64,000 nt of DNA from assembly GCA_019096155.1 (NCBI GenBank), contig JAHCVI010000003.1, positions 3,100,001 to 3,164,000 of the forward strand, in the 5' to 3' direction. A program made the position numbers and the translations under genes. The notes beneath the pieces were generated by a model. It was not told the DNA's origin and searched no databases. It saw nothing but the letters and a program-made list of their open reading frames with translations. Each line of letters opens with the position of its first letter. The first letter of the stretch is position 1. The DNA is from Staphylotrichum longicolle. Taxonomy: Eukaryota > Ascomycota > Sordariomycetes > Sordariales > Chaetomiaceae. Below are positions 34,422 through 46,435 of this stretch, in pieces.

Positions 34422-35594
34422 TGTTGTTGTTTTCTTGGACGATGGTGGAAACTGTTCTGTTTTGGTATGGGTGTTTGTTTGTGGTGGGTTGGAGAGTTGA
34501 GCGCGTGGACAGGAGGGAGTCCGAGGAGACGGCCTTGAAAGACAAGAAGGGGAACAGGCGGAATTTGTGCCTCCCTGAGAGCAACTGGCTTGAATGAGTG
34601 GAAGTCGAATGAAGGGAGTGAACAGAGTTGGTTTGAGGAAGCCAGGGTCGCTGAGCATCCCTGGGGCGCCTCGACTTTTATGTTCATCCCTTTCTCACCC
34701 ACAATCGCGGTTGATCTAGGGATGGACAAAGTCAGGATTCAGACTGCTCATCCATCCCTCAGACTACCAAGTGTCAGTCACAATATTATTCTATGACAAA
34801 ACAGACCAAGATGACGGCCATGAACAAGAATGCTTAGCCAGGGACGGCATTCCTGCCATCAGGAAAATGACGAGTTCCCAGCTCGCCCTTCCAAGGCAGG
34901 GCAAGTCACCACATTCCTCAAGCATCACACAAGACCGCTCTTGACACCGGTCCAATCAATGGTCCATTGGATAAGGATAATTATTGTTTCTTTTCGTTAT
35001 TCGCGTGGATGCGGATCTCATGGGGATCATCACCAGCCAGCATCCAACCACGCGCCTGATTTTGTCTCCCTTCTCGAAACCCCCCCTTCCCACATCAGCA
35101 CCCTGGCCTCCAACGCCCCATCCATGACTCTGAAGCGGGCTCTCCGGACCTCTCCGGAACTCCTTCCAGCTCCGCAGAACGCCTCCCCAACCACCATGAC
35201 AGAGAGGGGGAAAGTGATACCATGTGTATGCCAAATGATTTTGCTCTCCCATCTATGCCACCACCTCCACCCAAACGCCGTATATCGACACCTCGACAAA
35301 AGAGAGCAGCGAGAAAATTAAACTAAAAAATACCAGAGGGATATAACGCAAGGGAGGAAAAGCAGCAAAAGTTAAGCGCTTCCTCATGCAGCAAAAGCAA
35401 AAAGAATAAAAAGAAACAGACCAGGCACGCCGGCGCGACGGCGAGCACGCACGCGCAAGACAAAGATCAACACGCTGACACGATTGTGGAACCATGACCA
35501 TGCGTCAGAAAACGCTCGACCTCTGCAGTCCGGACCCGACCTCCTGGTACGAGCGGCGCGATCGCAGCTGTCTCAGCGAGGGCATCCGCGCCAG
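34422..35594. other. Intergenic region between the His-rich protein gene and flbA
   Basis: Promoter of the His-rich gene and 3' flank of flbA. Open frames are short and overlapping. No gene seen. Confidence 0.55.
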
Positions 35595-37848
35595 TCAATT
35601 GCGGTTGGACCGGCTCTGGCTGCGCTCGGGGACGCGGGCCGGGGGGTGGTTGGCGGGGAGGGAGTCAAAGTCGTAGTTCTTGAGTGTCTGCTCATACTTG
35701 GGGCTGCGCAGAAACTTGGGGACGGAGTCCTGCTTGCGTGTTAGCCGTGCCCAGTCTCGGCGAAGGGATGACCTGGGGCAAACTTACGCTGGCCATCAAC
35801 TTAAAAACGGCGTTTTGAGCGTCCTCGAACAGCGCGGTCACCTCGTGAAGCGTGTCGATCATGGCGACATCCTGCCCAACGGCCTTCGTCATGCGGGTCG
35901 CCAGGTTGTTGCGCAGCTGGTGATCAATGTTCAGCTCGCAAGGAGATCCGGGGGCCAAGAAGGCGTTGTAAATGCCGTATGCCTGGGCCATGATCTCCTT
36001 AATCCCGTCCAGAGACGAAGCATTGCTGGGGCTCTTTTGCGCAGCCCGGATGGCCTGCCGACACTGACGGACAAACTCGTCGACGTCGAGATAGAAGGAC
36101 AGGTTCTCCTCGCAATGCGTCTCGCGGAGGTTCTCACGGAACAGAAGGCGCAGTGCCGGGTCGTTGAGGATCTTGTCGAGCCGCTGGGTGTTGGAGTCGC
36201 GGGCAATGCCGCCCGACCGCGAGGCCGAGAGCCCCTCGCTCTCGGATGCGCGGCCTCTCGACAGGGCGCCGTTGACAAGGTCGCGCCCCCTGGCTGTGAC
36301 CTGGTAAATGGCGTGCTTGGTCGGCTGGAACAGGTTGTTCGCCGGATACTGGGTCATGTAGGAGCGATCCTGCTGCACCGATTCCATGAGCTCGTATTCC
36401 ACGAAGAGCGAGGCAATCTCGATCGTTTCCCGCCTGTCCACCGTCGTCGAGCAGTCCATCAGCCAGTCGATGGCGGCCTTTCCAGTGAAGGTGTCCTTGT
36501 ATGTCTTGCCGCCCACCTTGCGCTCTGCGGCCATCTTGACGCCCGTAAGGCCGTCCCTGTAGTCGCTCATGGAATCCGAGTCTGCGGAGCTAACGCTAGA
36601 CTTGATGTTAAAGCCATTGGCGCCAATAAACCTCCGGAAGACGACCTCGACCGTGCCGCGATCTGTGAGCAGCTTATCCGACTGGCCGTCGCGCTCCAGG
36701 ATCACCAGCTGTGGCAGAGAGGCCCCGATGAGCTCGGCAACTTGCTTCTGCTGGATGCCGTTGCGCGAGCAGAAGCGGTCCAGGATGCAGATGCCCTTGG
36801 GGGTCAGCTGCCAAACGACCCCCTTCATCTGGTAAACCTGCTGATATTTCCCGTCGGCCGACTCAATGAACCTCGCCTCGAGGAAGCGCTGGCAAATAGA
36901 GCGGGCCATGTCCTTAGCCATGGAAAAGGTCGTCGTGGTGGTGGTTGTCACAATTCTCGACGGATCCTTGGGGTCGGGCATCCGGTTCGACTGGGAGAAC
37001 TTGAGCGAGCCCAGGTTGTTGATGGCATCTTCCGACAAAAAGGTGTGTTCCACCTTGGTCAATCGCACACGATGAGCCGAGAGCGGCAGGAGGCTGACGA
37101 TCAGGGTAGCGAAGAGGTCTTTGAAATCCTGGGAGCACGGGCTCGGGTCAGCACCGAAGAAAGACTTGTGACCCGGCAAGCCGTTCCGCTTGACGCCCAT
37201 GGACGCCACCCGGGCAGGACCAGTTTCTCTCCCCCCTTCCAAACCACTTACCTTGGTGAACGGACGGTCATCGTCCGTCATGCGTAATAGCCGCGACGAT
37301 GTTTGGTGCATCTTGTTGTCGGCGACGCGGGGGACGAGGGTCGGTTCGGGAAGCGACGGGTCGGTCTCGCTATACGGCTGCGAGGGCGGATTGCCGAGTA
37401 CGAGCGTCGGGCTGGGCTGCCTGCCGTCGACAGGAATCAACCCCACCGGAGCAGCGTAGTTGGACGCTGGTCGGGTACTGCGAAGGCCCCGCTCTGGGCT
37501 GGGCTGGCTGCTGAGGACAAACGAGTCGGGGCCGGTCGAGATGCGGCTGAGCGACTGGCGTGGTCGGATTTTGGGGTCGGTGATCCCGGCGATGGTCCGG
37601 TCAACAAAGGCGAGGAAGCCGCCGGACCGCTGCGAGCTGACGGACGGGTGGCTCAGATGGTGCGGGCGATGGGGATTGGTGGGGCCGGTGATGGAGGCGG
37701 GCTCGGAGCGCGAGGCAGCGAAGGTCGAGGTCGACGGGCTCGATGGGGATCGGTTGCGGGGCGCTCGGCTCGGATTGTAGACGGGAGGCGGATTGCTGGC
37801 TATTTCTGGTGATGGTGATGAGCTGGACGGTTTAGACGTCGCGGCCAT
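35595..37848 (-). CDS. flbA: Regulator of G protein signalling FlbA (two DEP domains plus RGS)
   Basis: GTPase-activating protein for the heterotrimeric G-alpha that promotes vegetative growth; in Aspergillus loss of FlbA causes autolysis and blocks conidiation. Exons 37848-37252, 37128-35788 and 35729-35595 give 690 residues. Residues 1-199 are Ser/Pro-rich. DEP 1 lies at about 265-325 (MARSICQRFLEARFIES, VWQLTPKGICILDRFC) and DEP 2 at about 410-490 (FTGKAAIDWLMDCS, ATARGRDLV-like end). The RGS domain, about 505-645, shows LDKILNDPALRLLFRENL, NLSFYLDVDEFV and DAQNAVFKLMA, finishing in the last exon (PKFLRSPKY). Intron 1 is 123 bases, a multiple of three without stops, so its retention would keep the frame. 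The upstream region is unusually long. Confidence 0.9.
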
Positions 37849-40800
37849 CTAACACCAGCAGAGGGGGGATAAAATGGGGACACCTCGGAATATTATGTGC
37901 AGGAAGGGGGGTTGTGTTCTTGTGTGCGGGTTCGGCGCCGGGACTGGGCAGGATTCGGTTCAAATAAAAGAGGGACGCCGGCAGAGAGCGAGCGAAACGT
38001 GGAGCGGGCCAGGATGGCGAGAGGAGACAATGAACTGCACGGCAGGGAGAAACCAGGGGGGCATCGTGGTGCGGGAACAGGGGTCTCCATGAGGGTACAG
38101 GTACAGGTACCTCAGCGCCTCTGATGGGTCAGGCTGCAGATCGCGCAGTGGGAGTGGGGCCTGCTTGCCCACTGCCGCTTGCCGTCTGGCAACGCTCGTG
38201 CACCTTTTGAGAGATTGTTCCGCCTGGCTGGGTGCAGAGCGCAGACAAAGAAAGCGAGACTCATGGAAGTTTCGGCAAGCTGGATTCCATTATGGCAGCC
38301 ACATTTCCGCCGTCTGGTGTTTGAATGTCCTCTGGGCGAACCCTGTGTCTCAAATTGCAGAATTTCAGGGCTACCCGCGGTGAGAGTGACGATGACACAC
38401 TTGTGGCTCCCTTGCCCCTCATTGCTGTTCTGCAGACCGCCGCACATGGAACCCCTCCGCATGGCGCCAGTCGTGGTTCCACAAAGTCGCGAGTGTCAAC
38501 CCTCTCCATCTCTCCGTTTTCCCTGTCTATGGATGAAAACTCAACCGCGAAAAAAAAATAACGAGGCTCCATCAGAGCGCTTAGTGTCCGATAGAGGGTT
38601 GGATCCAGTGGGTATCTCCCCGCACGTGGGCGGCCGACATTTCATTTTGCGAGTCTGCAGTGGTTGACGAGAAGCGGAATTCTCCATCTGAACGCTGGCG
38701 ATTGTTTCAGAGGCCCGGATCTTGAATCACAGGCCTGGGCTCCAAGTTTGTCTTGAGTGACTACGGAGTAGTTACCGGCCAACACTGAGCATTGCACTTT
38801 CTTGACCCCTGCCGTATCGGACATGGACAGCTGGAAGAGTCTGCCTGGGCAGATGGCTGCTGACGGGCAGAGCGCCATGTGGAGGCGATAAAACGGTGCT
38901 GCAGCAGCAGCCGCTTAACCGCTCAGCCGCTGCAAAGAACCCTTGACGCAAGCTGCAACAGCACAGATGCCGGTCTTTCCAGACGCTCGGAATTAAGTGG
39001 TGGTCCTGGGATTCACCTGCGAAGGATACCTTTCCCGAGATTACCATCTCGTAATCCCGCAGAGAAAGAGAAAGCCACCACATGCCAAAAGGGCCGGCCG
39101 TTGCGCCGGAGCTTTGCCGCCGGAAACGAGGACGGGCTTTCATGTTACACGTGTGGATGGAGGTATTCGACTGCAACGAGAGGCGGCAAGCGACGCGATG
39201 CACCATGGGGGACGGTGGGGTTGAGAGATTTGAGAGCCTGAAGTGAAGGCGAGAAAAGAAAAGCGGTCAGACCGAAGCAGTTCCGCCATGAGGTGGAGTC
39301 GTCCACAGCAACGATTGGGAGGAAGCTGTGCGGTAATGAGCCGAAAGCCAGCCAAAAGTCTTCTCTGAGCGAGATCTGCGCGTGGCTCCAGGGATGTTTC
39401 CCACGAGGCTGCTCCGTTTTGGGGGAGACCCCTGCAGCAATGGCTGTTCCGTCCATGGTTCTGTGGCCAGTGGGAGGGGGCGGTGTCCGGCACCGTCTCG
39501 TACTGTGGTAAAGCTCCGGCAGGCGAGACCCACAGGCGCAGAAACATGGCTCATGGAGCTGCTTACTCAGTTGGCACCTTGACTCTTGTTGAGGCGGCGA
39601 GGGCGGGAAGCGTGGGATGCTCCGTTTTTGCCCACCGCTTCCCGCTCACCGCCTGCCTCCTCCCACCTGGGAACTTGCTCTTCGATCTTGGCTCCTGACC
39701 GTGTCCATCTGATAAGTGAGAGGATCAAGGCGGCAGTTTCGGGTTGGCGGATGCCTGGCAGGCCGTTGAGGACCCTGAAGTCGGGAGCAAGACCACGCCG
39801 CTCCCGCTGCTGCAGCGCTTCCACACCGTCTGATGACGGGATCAGGCCCATGATTTTGGCGTGTGGACCCGCTTTCCACACCGCGCTGTGTGGAGGTGAT
39901 AAGGGACAAAACCACAGGCGGGGTCAACAAGATGCGGGTGGTTGTCCGTGGGGATCGTCCTGGACACACCGCTGTGTGGATGTGCTGTTGTCTGCTACCC
40001 TGTTGTTGTTGCCTTCTCATTTGCCCTTTTGAATGCTCAAGCTCCCTACCTGGTTACGGGCTGCGTGGTTAAGGCTGAAGGCTGTATTGTCCGGTGACCC
40101 AGCAGTGCGGTTGAGAGCAACAGGCGACAAAGCCTATGTACAGAACACGCCGTACAGATGCGGGAAAGGCGGCATAGATTTGAGGCATAAGCCCAAGCAG
40201 AGGGCGGGGGAGGTGTGCATGATTGTGCCCGAGCATCGCGGAAACGCTGGACCCGCATCGCGTGGTGGCAGACCAATGGCAGACACTCTGGGCTTCGTCT
40301 AAAACCGGGTTGCTCGACGTTCGACGTTTCACTTCTGCAACTTTGCGAGAGTGGTTTGGCACCCGCCGCTCCATCGGCGTGTGGAGAGAGAAACGGCCTT
40401 CTCCGGAGAGGATCCCTTACAATCGAAACTATCGCGTCTCAATGCCGGAAGATCGAGATGGATGTCAACCAAAAAAAGAAACTGCCTGTGGATCGGCTGG
40501 GCACGGAGCCTCCAGCTGTCATCCGAAAGGAGAACTCGGCGAGGGCTGCGACAAGGAGATGACGTTCGGCGAGGTGGATGCGAGTGGGGGTTATATCAAA
40601 CAGCAATTCCACCAGACCCAAGTGGCTGGCAAATGACCAGGAAAATGGTCCCCGAGATCCGGGAGTTCGCACAGCGATGTGATGGAAACCGTTGGGCTTG
40701 TTTCTGCGTCGGCTCCATAAATACCGTGTTCAGCTCGTGAGAGCTGAGGCCGTTTCCACTGCACTCCAAAAAGGGAACTGAGCAGAACGCCACTGGGTGC

Positions 40801-43800
40801 TGTGTGTCGAAACGGGGGGAGTATTGCATGCAGCAGCAAAGACGGTTGCTGCAGCTGCACCACGGTTATTTCCTTCGGGAGGACTGCAGGATCTCCGGTA
40901 CCTATCGCAGCACCACCTGCACATGTCCAACGCGCTGCTCTGGCAGCAAACGACCTCTTCCTCGTTTGATCGAGGTTCAACAATCGGTTCAAATGAGACT
41001 GAGCGCACAGGGAAGCTGAGGTTCACGGAGCCCCCCTGTCGTACCGGGAGAGGAGCTTCCTGTGGATAAGCTATCAATAGCCTTCGGATATTTCCGTGAT
41101 GCTTAACTTTCCATGCTATCGTCGGGATCGGACCGGTGGTCCCTAGGGCAACATGAGATGATGTTGCTCCTGGGCAGCCTCGTGGGCGGCAAGGAAAAGA
41201 GCGAGATGGTGCAGGCAGACCTGGTGAGCGATCTTTGCCCGTTTACCACGCTAGTTCCGGAAAGGTGAAAGTGCTGACTGTTCAGCCCATTGGTGCGGCC
41301 TGTACCGGTACCTCGCCCGCCACGTGAGCAAGCTTGCATCCTCCGAGGAAGGGCAAAGGGCAGAGGAAACCTGGGCGGGGTGGGGAAGGCCACGTGGTAG
41401 AGGCCAGCCACACGTTGCACGAAATCCCCGGGAGAAGGACCAGGGGGTTGCGCACGAATTGTCTGATGGCACGGCACGGCCCCAGCCTTCTGCCTCAGAA
41501 CTCCCTGCCGAGCCTGCCCTCATTTTCGTCGTGCATTGCATCCCTATATAGTACGGTGTACGTGCCCGGACACGATCTTGGATGAAACGGCGCTGCTCCT
41601 CTTCTCGCAGGAGCTACAGGAGAATCCGTGCGAAGCTGTGTCCTGGCTTTGGCTGGGCTGTCAGCGCCGTGCGTGGTGTTTTGTGGGACAAAGGTCCAGG
41701 CTGCATCAAGTCCCAGACGCCACCTCCAGTTTCCCAACGGCCCACTCAGCGGCCGGGATACGCGACCAGGCTTGAGAGCCCCCCGCCTGAAGCTCGCAAT
41801 CTCGCCCAATGGTTCCGAGCAGACGCAGACAGCATCTCACGGCATGTTTCGGGCTATTGGGGATAAAAGCCACATGGCATAAAAAGCCGGGAGCTCCCTT
41901 GCCGCATCTCAGCCTGGCCAACCGGCCACTGCGGTCAGTCACGTTCCCTGGGCAGCATGCGGATCGTCTGAAACGGAAGCGGGTTGAGCAACAAAGACCC
42001 AAATTGGTGGAACGCTCCTGCCAGACCGAAATGTGATTTTGGAAGCTCTCAACAGTTTGCAGCTCGGACCAGGCAAAGCAGGAAACGAGATGACGACCGA
42101 ACCGGCATGGTAATTCCAAAACGGTCTTGCCAGGATCGCACCACATGACACCAATCTTTGGTGAGAAGTGACGACCTGTTGATGTCAGCGCTATCCCGGC
42201 CACCAATCGCTCCACTGGTTGATTCTTTCTCCACAATCCTGAAGCATTCTGGAAGATTTCCGCTGTCGCCTGAAAGAGCGATCGGCCGTTTGTTGTATCA
42301 TGGGGAGCTGATCTCATTTTCTCCTTGTACGTGGTGTCTGTCGAGGGAGCAGAACCATCTCTCTGGCGCCTTCCGGATAATCCTCGCGCTCATTGACGGA
42401 GTGTTGTGCGCGGGAGAGATCAGGTTGGGCGAGAGAAGTGGGTTGTTCTTCAATCCAGAGATGACCAAGCCATCGTCGTTGCATCGGAACACGATACTCG
42501 TCATCGGGTTATCTCGCCGAGCACTCGTATCTACTGTCCGAACCAAATGCGGTTCAAAACGAAAATCTCGTTCATTCGGCCCCAGAGACACTTGTCCAGA
42601 TTTCGGGTGTTCTGGGTGTTCGGCTTGCTGCACGGAGTAAATTCCGTACACAGCATCACAACATCGCTGTGGAACAAGGGTGCATGCTGCCCATGGGCGG
42701 CTGCCAGGCAACACAGTCTCGAACAGGCTGCAGCGATCACGGTTCACAGGCCGTTCGAGTCGCCGCCGCGGAGCCGAAAGGGGACGGTACTACCCGACCG
42801 CATGGACACAAGCTCGCCAAGCTCGATCCAACCGCGCCAAACGTTTGTGAGCCGCATCTGTCTCGCTCCTGGACCTTCGCCACGTGCCTCGGTTTACCGA
42901 GCTGTTTTGGGCATTGCGTGCCGAGGTGGTTCCACCATTGTTCGCCGTCGAGATTCTGTGGCGGTCTGGGTCTCGGCCCAAGTTCAGACGCCGATACCCC
43001 CCGGGGCCCCGTCCCCGGACCCGGGGCGAGATGCCCCACCTCGCCGTCCCTCCGACCCAAAGTTCCCGGTTTCTCCGCGGCGTTGGACCATGCTTGGGGC
43101 ACCAAGGTGGCGGCCCGAATGAATCGGATGCGGCCAGCGGGAGTCTAGGCGGCGTAGCAGCGGGGCTTTGGACGGCGCATGGGGACTATGAACGGGGCCA
43201 CGGGGCGCGGGAGATCAACTGCAACTGCAGCTGCGCCGCCTCCGTTCCATACCGCCTTCTATTGCAGACAACAAACACTAGACTGCAGCCACTCCGCCAA
43301 GGGCCTGATTCCCGTCCCTTCCTCCATGGGCACGAGTCGTAGGCCCCGAGCTTTGTATGGAGGCTTCATTATGGCAGCCTACCAATGGAGTCATGGCATC
43401 GCTGCCTGCTGGCTTCCAATGACCAGGCAAAGGAGCATTCGCCGGCAGCAGGCATAACTCGAGCGGCGGCCACGGACAGTGTATTCAGTCGAGGCACATG
43501 CTGGTTCTGAGAGCTGGTAGTTGCCAGGTATGTAGTTGCAGACAAACCTCGGAACCGCTGCCCTACGACCAATGGGCACCAAACTGGCCCAAACCGTCGA
43601 CTCGCCCGGTTCTTGCAGACAGAGTCGTATCCGCACCTTGCACAAGACGTGCTTGTTTTCAAATGCCGGGCGTCAAATGCAAGCCTGCGGCAGGCTTCCA
43701 AGTCTGAACCAACCAATAGCATCCATAACCCGCCCATCCTTCGTCCTCGCGGGGCAACGACCCCCTCGCCGGTTGGTTTCATCGCATGCGGCTCAGCCCC

Positions 43801-44171
43801 AAAGGGCAGGTGAAAGCTCAACGAGCCAAATCCAGCCCCAAGGACAGCCTCGCCACATGGCGAAGCTGTTGCTAAAGGCTTTGTAATTCAACCGCAAACA
43901 CCCAGGCTCGGCCCAGGTTATCCCTCGCTCTTTCACCCCCAACACCGAACCGCGGAAGCAGGTATTCCCGCTTTGCTTTGCCGTTGTCGGTTGCCGTTGT
44001 CTGCTGCCGTCGCCATCCAACGAGTCGACCCTAGCGCACGCACAACGCCTAGTCGCCGCCCGAGCCCAAGCCCCCAGCCCACAAACCCCCGGCTCTGAAA
44101 CGCAAATCACTGCATCGCATCAAGTGGGTGAAGGGAAAAAATAGAACTGCGCGCTAGCAAGCTTCGGAAGC
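37849..44171. other. 6.3 kb region without recognisable genes, upstream of flbA
   Basis: Divergent upstream region of flbA (minus) and the His/Arg-rich gene (plus). All open frames are under about 240 codons, overlap frames on the other strand and lack family motifs; the longest (41706-42317 minus, 42406-43122 plus) read as low-information Cys/Arg/Ser sequence. Base composition is intermediate and not TA-rich, so it does not look like RIP-mutated transposon DNA. No tRNA A/B boxes were found. CACGTG appears at several places (near 38629, 39147, 41320, 41392 and 42880). Confidence 0.55.
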
Positions 44172-44753
44172 ATGTCCGATTCCGTCTGCTCGGCCGACCA
44201 ACACCAGGCCAGGCCTCGCTACCACCGCCCCCACCATCATCATCACCACCACCACCAGTCCCATCACCACGATCACGAGGGGCATCACAACAATAACCCC
44301 GCCCTGCGGGGCGATGAGCGGTGGGGCCCGCCAGCGCGGGAGCGGAGCGGACCCCACAGCCAACCCCAGCCCCGGCCCCGGCCCCGGCGCCGATCCCCGT
44401 CCCGCTCTCGGTCCCCCTCCCCAACAAGGGCCTCCTCGTCCTGCTCCTCCGCGGGCTACCGAAACGAGAAAGCACTGGTCCCCCGCGCGCGCTCCGCGCG
44501 GCGGGGATCAGCCCTGTCGGACGCCGGCGAGAGCGGGCCCGAGGAGTACACCGTGTACCCGGACGGGCGGATCCACGAGCACCGGCGCCGTCGTCGCCGT
44601 TTCGGGCGCAACGATGGGCAAAGAGAATGGGGCCGGAACCGCGGTCGGGACGAGGATCGCGGGGGGTATGATGGGTTCGCAAAGGGGCGGAGGCGGTCGA
44701 GGGAAGAGGCCAAGGGGTTCTTGCTTGCCGCGTTGTGGTTGTGGCGGGGGTGA
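44172..44753 (+). CDS. His-rich/Arg-rich hypothetical protein
   Basis: A single frame of 193 residues. It begins MSDSVCSADQHQARPRYHRP, followed by a run of His residues (residues 21-28 and beyond), then Arg/Pro/Ser-rich sequence with RSPSRSRSPSPTR (SR-like), an acidic-aromatic patch EEYTVYPDGRIHEHR, and a basic Arg/Gly-rich tail ending in a short hydrophobic segment FLLAALWLWRG. No family recognised. Two alternative frames are also open across it, so the coding call rests on the natural-looking N-terminus and the YPDGRI patch. The end may be changed by an unseen intron. Confidence 0.4.
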   Translation: MSDSVCSADQHQARPRYHRPHHHHHHHHQSHHHDHEGHHNNNPALRGDERWGPPARERSGPHSQPQPRPRPRRRSPSRSRSPSPTRASSSCSSAGYRNEKALVPRARSARRGSALSDAGESGPEEYTVYPDGRIHEHRRRRRRFGRNDGQREWGRNRGRDEDRGGYDGFAKGRRRSREEAKGFLLAALWLWRG

Positions 44754-46435
44754 TTTTGTGTTGGGATTAGCGAGTGGGTTGGGGGGCGGGGCGAAAGGTG
44801 GAGGATTTTGGGGGGTTGGAGTGGGCAGACCATGGGCTCTGATTTGGTGGTTTAGCAAGGCGTTGGCGGGTTGGGTATGGTTTTTTAAGAATGGCCATGG
44901 TTTTTAAGAGACATGGGTTTGGGGACGGGGGTCTATCTTTGACTGGGAGAGCAGTGAGAGCTGACGTGGAAGTATTTGAATTGGGGCGCAAATCTCTAAC
45001 TTTAACCTTCTGATATATATTACTAAAGTCATGATGATGACAAAAGGATCCGAGAGGCAGCTCCGCGAGGCCAGAGAAGAAAAGAGGCTCGGAGCGCACG
45101 ACACAAGAAGTTGACAGCAAGAGAATGCCCGGGAAGCCGAGAATTAGAGGACATGGATTGTTACTCTCAAGTCCCTGCTGACGCAGCCCCGGTCCTATTC
45201 TCACCTTTACAAGGCGGCGCCAGATACGTCAACATTGATCGCCTCTGGTTTTTCATCACGCCCCTCTCCGGCCGCCGCCTACAGCTGCCGCTGTTCAAGC
45301 AGCCCAGAAGATACCAAGCACGAGGATGACAGCGTAAAATGAACCGCGGCTAGCCTTCAACGACAAACCGATCCGCTCCGGTCCCTCGGGAATGATGTGA
45401 ATGGAACTGGCCTTCACATCGCGACTCGTATGTCACCACCAATCTTCTTGCTCTCCATGACAGGTGGCACACAATGAGTACGGTGACCGAGAAACACGTC
45501 TCAGCTGGCAACAGAGTGCTGTTAGCAGTGGTCATCGTTCACACCTCTCGTTTTCATCGGTAAGGGGGTCCAAAAAAGGGAAGGAGTGCCGTCGGGCAAA
45601 AGGCGGCACGGATGGGTAGTGGGTGAGAGGACGTCGGGACGCTGTGAGTGTGTCCAGAATCAGGCCCACGGCAGACAGTCTCCGACCGATAGCCACGAGT
45701 GTGTCAGGTCTTCTCGGAGATATCTTTCTCTCGTATCTCAGAAATCCTCTATGGCTCAAATCCTGCTGATATTGGGAGGCCTTTAGAACTAGAACCAGAA
45801 CCAGAGTGTCCGGGCAAAGAACGCTGGTCTTCTCTCCCGCGCGCTGGCTGTGGGGAGATTTGAGCACGGGACCGAGTGAAATCGAATACTTACTAGCTCT
45901 AAGAGCCTTTCTTTGAACCTTTGGCGACAGACGAGTCGGTCATGGTCAGTGGATGAAGAAGAAACCGGAACCGGTGCAAATAAATACAAGAGACAGCAGC
46001 GGAGGACGCCTCCCCTGCCGAGCTGGTCAGATTCTGCTCCACCATCGCACCGATAATGAACTTGTGAGCCCCAAGCCACCGAGGCATAGGCTTCATACTG
46101 TCAGTCATGACTTGTACTTTGTAGGACAGACGGACATATATCCAGACAAGAAGTATATCGTCGTAGCGCTTCGCTAATCCAGCTCTCTTTCACCTCAGCT
46201 TCAAGCATAACACCATCATTCCCGAGGAGCAAGCCCTGAGTTGAACACCGTGCCTCGCAAGGCCAGTTTGTTCATTTCCCTAATTTACCCCAGACTCCCG
46301 GATCCCACCCTATGTCTAGAGCCCAGTCCAAAACACCCACCTGAACGCCCAGCTGATGCCCCTATTGAAAAATACAATCTGAATATTTTAGCCACCTGCC
46401 CCCTTGCCTTGTACATGCCCCTCCCGCCAGCATCC
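44754..46435. other. Intergenic region between the His/Arg-rich gene and CDC73
   Basis: No recognisable gene. A small minus-strand frame, 45899-46108 (MPRWLGAHKFIIGAMV near its start, ending AKGSKKGS), has an N-terminus resembling tiny membrane-complex subunits, but I cannot place it. Its end lies next to an AG|GTTC that could be an acceptor. Confidence 0.45.

Noticed and set aside
35680..37287. 535-codon open frame on the plus strand
   Set aside because: Antisense to the DEP and RGS domains of flbA, with no family motif of its own.
37849..44171. RIP-degraded transposon as explanation for the gene-free region
   Set aside because: Composition is not TA-rich, stops are not unusually dense, and no transposase or reverse transcriptase fragment is visible.
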